From assembly GCF_014651375.1 (NCBI RefSeq), contig NZ_BMWT01000004.1, positions 372,001 through 436,000 on the forward strand: a DNA stretch of 64,000 nt. The letters are read 5' to 3'. The position numbers were made by a program, and so were the translations under genes. Positions within the stretch are counted from its first letter, which is position 1, and every line of letters starts with the position of its first letter. Shown piece by piece: positions 61,100 through 64,000 of this stretch. Below the pieces are notes generated by a model. That model searched no databases. It had not been told where the DNA came from and saw only the letters and a list, made by a program, of their open reading frames with translations. The stretch comes from Tateyamaria omphalii (GTDB lineage Bacteria > Pseudomonadota > Alphaproteobacteria > Rhodobacterales > Rhodobacteraceae).

Positions 61100-64000
61100 T
61101 CAGTCAGGTGCGATGTCCCAGCCCGGCCACGCGTTTGGCGGCACCATGTCGATCAAATCATCAATTACCTCTTCTAGCAGGTCGCGCCCGCGCGGGATAT
61201 AAAATGGCGTAGAGGACGCGCCCTGCGCAAAGAACAGCGCCCAGGAGATTCCGTCGCCACGACGGCGTGCCAACGTATCGACGCCGGGCAAGGCACCACC
61301 ATGTTCCAAATCAACGACCACGGGCCATTCCCGACTGTCGCCAACACGCCCGATTTCGACAAAGGCGGGATCATTTGGTCCGACTGTGCCTAGCGCTTCA
61401 CCCGGCAGGAACGACCCTTGTCCCTTTCCTTGGAGTGTCAGGGTCGAGCTGCCGGACGCACTGGTCAACGCCGTGACATTGGCAGAGGCCTGACTGACCG
61501 CGCCCACAATTTCGAACAGTGGGATCGGGGCAGACAGGTTCGTTACGTCCAATGTCCATGTGCTGGGTGACGTGGCAAACGCCATCGCCCGCCGGACATG
61601 GCCGCCCACCGACACCCGATCGAGTACAGGTGTTGTGCCCGGCACATCGCCGAACCGGAGGATGACCCAGAACCGGGACTGGGTTTCGCCGTCACGGGCT
61701 TGTGCTGACCAGTCGGACGGCATGTCGAACGTTATGGTGCCGTTCTGGGTCAACCCTTGGGTGCCATCATCTGTGATCTCGAGCGACAGCAGCGCGTTTC
61801 CGGGACCGGAATAGCTGGCCGTGATCGGGATGGGCCCTCCGGTCGCCGGAGCGGCAAGTTCAATGTCGATGCTGTCGAACGTGTTGTACCCCAGTCCGAC
61901 AAAAACGCGCGTGCCGGTTGGAATGGTGGACAGGTCCAGCCCCGAGGTGCCGCTTGGATGTCGACCGCGCGCCAGTTGATAAGTGTGGTCAATGTTTGGA
62001 TTGCCCGGTTCGGTTTGCTGATAGATGCGGGTTTCGCGCCCCACCGGGCGGGCAACCATCTGTCGAAAGGCGTTCTCGCTCATCAAATTCGGGACTTGGG
62101 AAAACAGGCGCGCCGTCGCAAGCGTATCGGCGATCCAGCCTCCGTGCGAGTCCATCAAACCGGTGTTGTAAAGCCCGCTGGTTCGAAGATGGCGATCCGC
62201 ATGAGTGCTGTTGCACCCCTCTCTCAGGGGATGTGTCTGAAGCGGCGGTACCCCCATGACCGAGGTGACCAGCGGGTTGCGCACATCGTAGCCCAGAAAC
62301 ACGTCAACCGGTTCCTCGTTGGCAAGTGGAAAGCGGCTGGGTGCCATTGCGTAGCGGGCGCTGATTTCCGGCGGCAGAATGTGCTCAAGCACGAATTCTT
62401 CATAGCTTTGCCCGGTTACGGCTTCGATCACACGGCCTAGAATGGTGTAGCCGAAATTGGAGTAAGCGTGTTTGACACCCGGTTCCCATGCCACCGGTTC
62501 TTGCTGGGCAAGCGCGAACATCCCCGCCATGTCGGCAGGAAGTTCAGAGGACATGAGATCGCAAATCTCGAAATCGCGGCTCAGGCTGATTTCCTGATCA
62601 ATGCCTCGGTCCCATCCCCCAATGTGATACAACAGCATCCGCGTCGTAAGTTGCGAGATGTCGATATTCGCCCAATTGGTGCCAATCAGGTCAGACACAC
62701 CCGGCACGTCGGTGAGCGGCATTTCCAGATCAAGCGCCCCAGTGTCAACCAAACGTATGATAGCCAACGCGGTGATGGGTTTTGAAATGCTTGCAATGTG
62801 AAAAGGGGTGTCCGGGCGCACTGTCGTGTCTGCAAGGAAGTTTTCCGGAACCATCGAATACCGCCGTGCGGTCAAAACACGCCCGTCAACGGCAATGGCA
62901 AGGGTCGCATGCGGAATCCGCCGCCCGCGCATATGCGCGAGGATCGCAGAGTCAAAATCAGGAAGGGCGTTATGCAGAGCAACGTCGCTGGCGCTTCCGC
63001 CGTTCTCGGGCTCCAAGTCTTCTGTTCTGGAAAACCGTGCGTCCTGACCCACCCATGTGCTGCTGATCCGTTTGTTCCCGTTGTCGAGGTGCGCATCCGT
63101 GGCCAGTGGTGCGTACCGATCCGGAAGAAAGCCCTCGCGTTTTATCTCTCGCCACACCTCTTCGGTCGCGTCCCATGCAAGGGCAATGCGATTGTGAAAC
63201 TGGGTCAGTCGCATGGTCTGACCGGTGCACCCCGACAACAGGGCGTTAAAGCGACAGGCATCGTCGTTGTCGACATCCGTGTTGGAGACACCTCCGCCCA
63301 CGTTCCAGCGACGCAGCCTGATGTTCCCGTCCAGAATGTCCGCCAGCCCCGGCGGCGGGTTCTCGGGTTCGAATGTCGGCAAATGAACGTCCAGCAGGGA
63401 CACCCTGCCGGGTGCCGCAAGCTGTAGTATAGCAATTGTGCCATCAGCAGGCGTGCCTTGCGGTATGATGCGTAACAAGTCCGCGTTGTCGCTTGCCTGA
63501 AGATGCCCCACCGACAACAGCCCGGGAAGATCATCGAGATCCACTTCGATCTCACGGTCATTTATGAAATGGCGGGTGGGTCTCACCATTTGCGCCACCA
63601 GTGTTGTTTCGAACGTCACCGGGCTGTCTGCCGTAAACGCGGCCCATGGGCGACCATCGCAAGTTGGGTTGTCCGTTTGCCAGACCGACATGCGTCGGGT
63701 TTCGGTATTGTTGCTGTCGCCGTCTATGTTCACTTCGAACTGCGTCATGCGCAGCATGCGCTGCCCTTCGTCCGTTCGATCTTCCCACGCATCTGTGGCC
63801 GCATCGGGATCAAGCGGTCGCAGATCCATCTCTGCGGTGATGCCATCATCAACCCAGATCGCAGAGTAACGCGTGTTGTCGCCATTGTGGAATCCGTCAA
63901 TCCAGACTGGACGGTGCCCTGCATTCCGGTGTGTTTCATCGTCATCCTGCAAGGTGGATCTGGTCACACCGACAGAGAATTCAGCAGTGAGCCCGTCGTT
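61100..64000 (-). CDS. Serine hydrolase with bacterial tandem repeats, 5' truncated by the window
   Basis: At least 966 codons; the frame is open to the edge, so the true start lies beyond it. The N-terminal part repeats units such as VWIDGFHNGDNTRYSAIWVDDG and STWVGQDARF, typical of the bacterial tandem repeat domain of polyglycine-hydrolase-like proteins. A beta-lactamase/class-C-type domain follows, with SISKPITALAIIR (Ser-x-x-Lys), YSNFGYTILGRVIEAVTG (Tyr-x-Asn) and a late HSGGW-like motif replaced by MDSHGGW. The C-terminal 250 residues look beta-rich and may be a carbohydrate- or protein-binding module. Probably secreted; substrate unknown. Confidence 0.8.
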   Translation of the reverse strand, partial: NDGLTAEFSVGVTRSTLQDDDETHRNAGHRPVWIDGFHNGDNTRYSAIWVDDGITAEMDLRPLDPDAATDAWEDRTDEGQRMLRMTQFEVNIDGDSNNTETRRMSVWQTDNPTCDGRPWAAFTADSPVTFETTLVAQMVRPTRHFINDREIEVDLDDLPGLLSVGHLQASDNADLLRIIPQGTPADGTIAILQLAAPGRVSLLDVHLPTFEPENPPPGLADILDGNIRLRRWNVGGGVSNTDVDNDDACRFNALLSGCTGQTMRLTQFHNRIALAWDATEEVWREIKREGFLPDRYAPLATDAHLDNGNKRISSTWVGQDARFSRTEDLEPENGGSASDVALHNALPDFDSAILAHMRGRRIPHATLAIAVDGRVLTARRYSMVPENFLADTTVRPDTPFHIASISKPITALAIIRLVDTGALDLEMPLTDVPGVSDLIGTNWANIDISQLTTRMLLYHIGGWDRGIDQEISLSRDFEICDLMSSELPADMAGMFALAQQEPVAWEPGVKHAYSNFGYTILGRVIEAVTGQSYEEFVLEHILPPEISARYAMAPSRFPLANEEPVDVFLGYDVRNPLVTSVMGVPPLQTHPLREGCNSTHADRHLRTSGLYNTGLMDSHGGWIADTLATARLFSQVPNLMSENAFRQMVARPVGRETRIYQQTEPGNPNIDHTYQLARGRHPSGTSGLDLSTIPTGTRVFVGLGYNTFDSIDIELAAPATGGPIPITASYSGPGNALLSLEITDDGTQGLTQNGTITFDMPSDWSAQARDGETQSRFWVILRFGDVPGTTPVLDRVSVGGHVRRAMAFATSPSTWTLDVTNLSAPIPLFEIVGAVSQASANVTALTSASGSSTLTLQGKGQGSFLPGEALGTVGPNDPAFVEIGRVGDSREWPVVVDLEHGGALPGVDTLARRRGDGISWALFFAQGASSTPFYIPRGRDLLEEVIDDLIDMVPPNAWPGWDIAPD

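Noticed and set aside
1-64000. CRISPR array, tRNA, rRNA or prophage
   Set aside because: No regularly spaced repeats, cloverleaf or rRNA-like sequence, and no phage structural genes were seen by reading; a covariance-model scan would be needed to exclude small RNAs.

Overview
The window reads as a chromosomal segment of a marine Roseobacter-type alphaproteobacterium (Rhodobacterales). The evidence is a complete thiosulfate-oxidising sox cluster in the Paracoccus/Roseobacter arrangement, AapJQMP-type amino-acid ABC transport genes, a C4-pathway 5-aminolevulinate synthase, a Hint-domain protein and a large RTX-bearing secreted nuclease. The assignment rests on gene content only; no rRNA or tRNA gene was seen.

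Layout. 1-4.1 kb: a 1324-residue secreted ExeM/NucH-type nuclease. 4.5-10.2 kb: small stress or detoxification units, namely a VOC protein, a TetR/flavodoxin-fold reductase divergent pair with two perfect operators, a LysE exporter, and an Rrf2 regulator with an HD-domain and an AhpD-like gene. 10.3-11.3 kb: a decay scar made of a truncated nucleotidyltransferase and a frameshifted IS3-family transposase. 11.5-29.9 kb: a catabolic island with aapJQM at one end and the matching ATPase gene aapP at the other. Between them lie a MetC-like C-S lyase, a second VOC protein, a BisC-type molybdoenzyme, an IclR regulator, a rhodanese, an FAD amine oxidase, HyuA/HyuB, an SDR, a PrpE-like acyl-CoA synthetase and RidA. 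A decayed blh-type persulfide dioxygenase gene also lies inside it. Three similar 19-bp motifs (TGTKCC...GAACA) sit in the three promoter regions of this island and suggest one regulon.

30.9-36.7 kb: ureide (purine) degradation genes uraH, a puuE-uraD fusion, ureidoglycine aminohydrolase and allA, plus an NMT1-type ABC transporter. 36.9-44.0 kb: an omega-aminotransferase, a FixJ-type response regulator with a Cache/PAS kinase, a GAF protein, a Hint protein and a small hypothetical protein. 44.4-61.1 kb: the sulfur-oxidation region. Divergent soxV-W-X-Y-Z-A-B-C-D-E-F and soxS-R-T are followed by a DUF302 gene and hemA downstream of soxF, and by two metallo-beta-lactamase-fold genes and a second YeeE/YedE sulfur transporter on the other strand. 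ATTC-N8-GAAT-type sites upstream of soxX and of the metallo-beta-lactamase gene, with a weaker one in the soxV/soxS gap, match the known recognition pattern of the SqrR/BigR/SoxR repressors. 61.1 kb to the end: a partial serine hydrolase with beta-bacterial tandem repeats that runs off the window.

The strongest candidate for something not yet described is the 11.5-29.9 kb island. Its gene set is consistent with uptake and breakdown of an S-oxidised or ring-containing sulfur amino acid, but the substrate is inferred and not shown.
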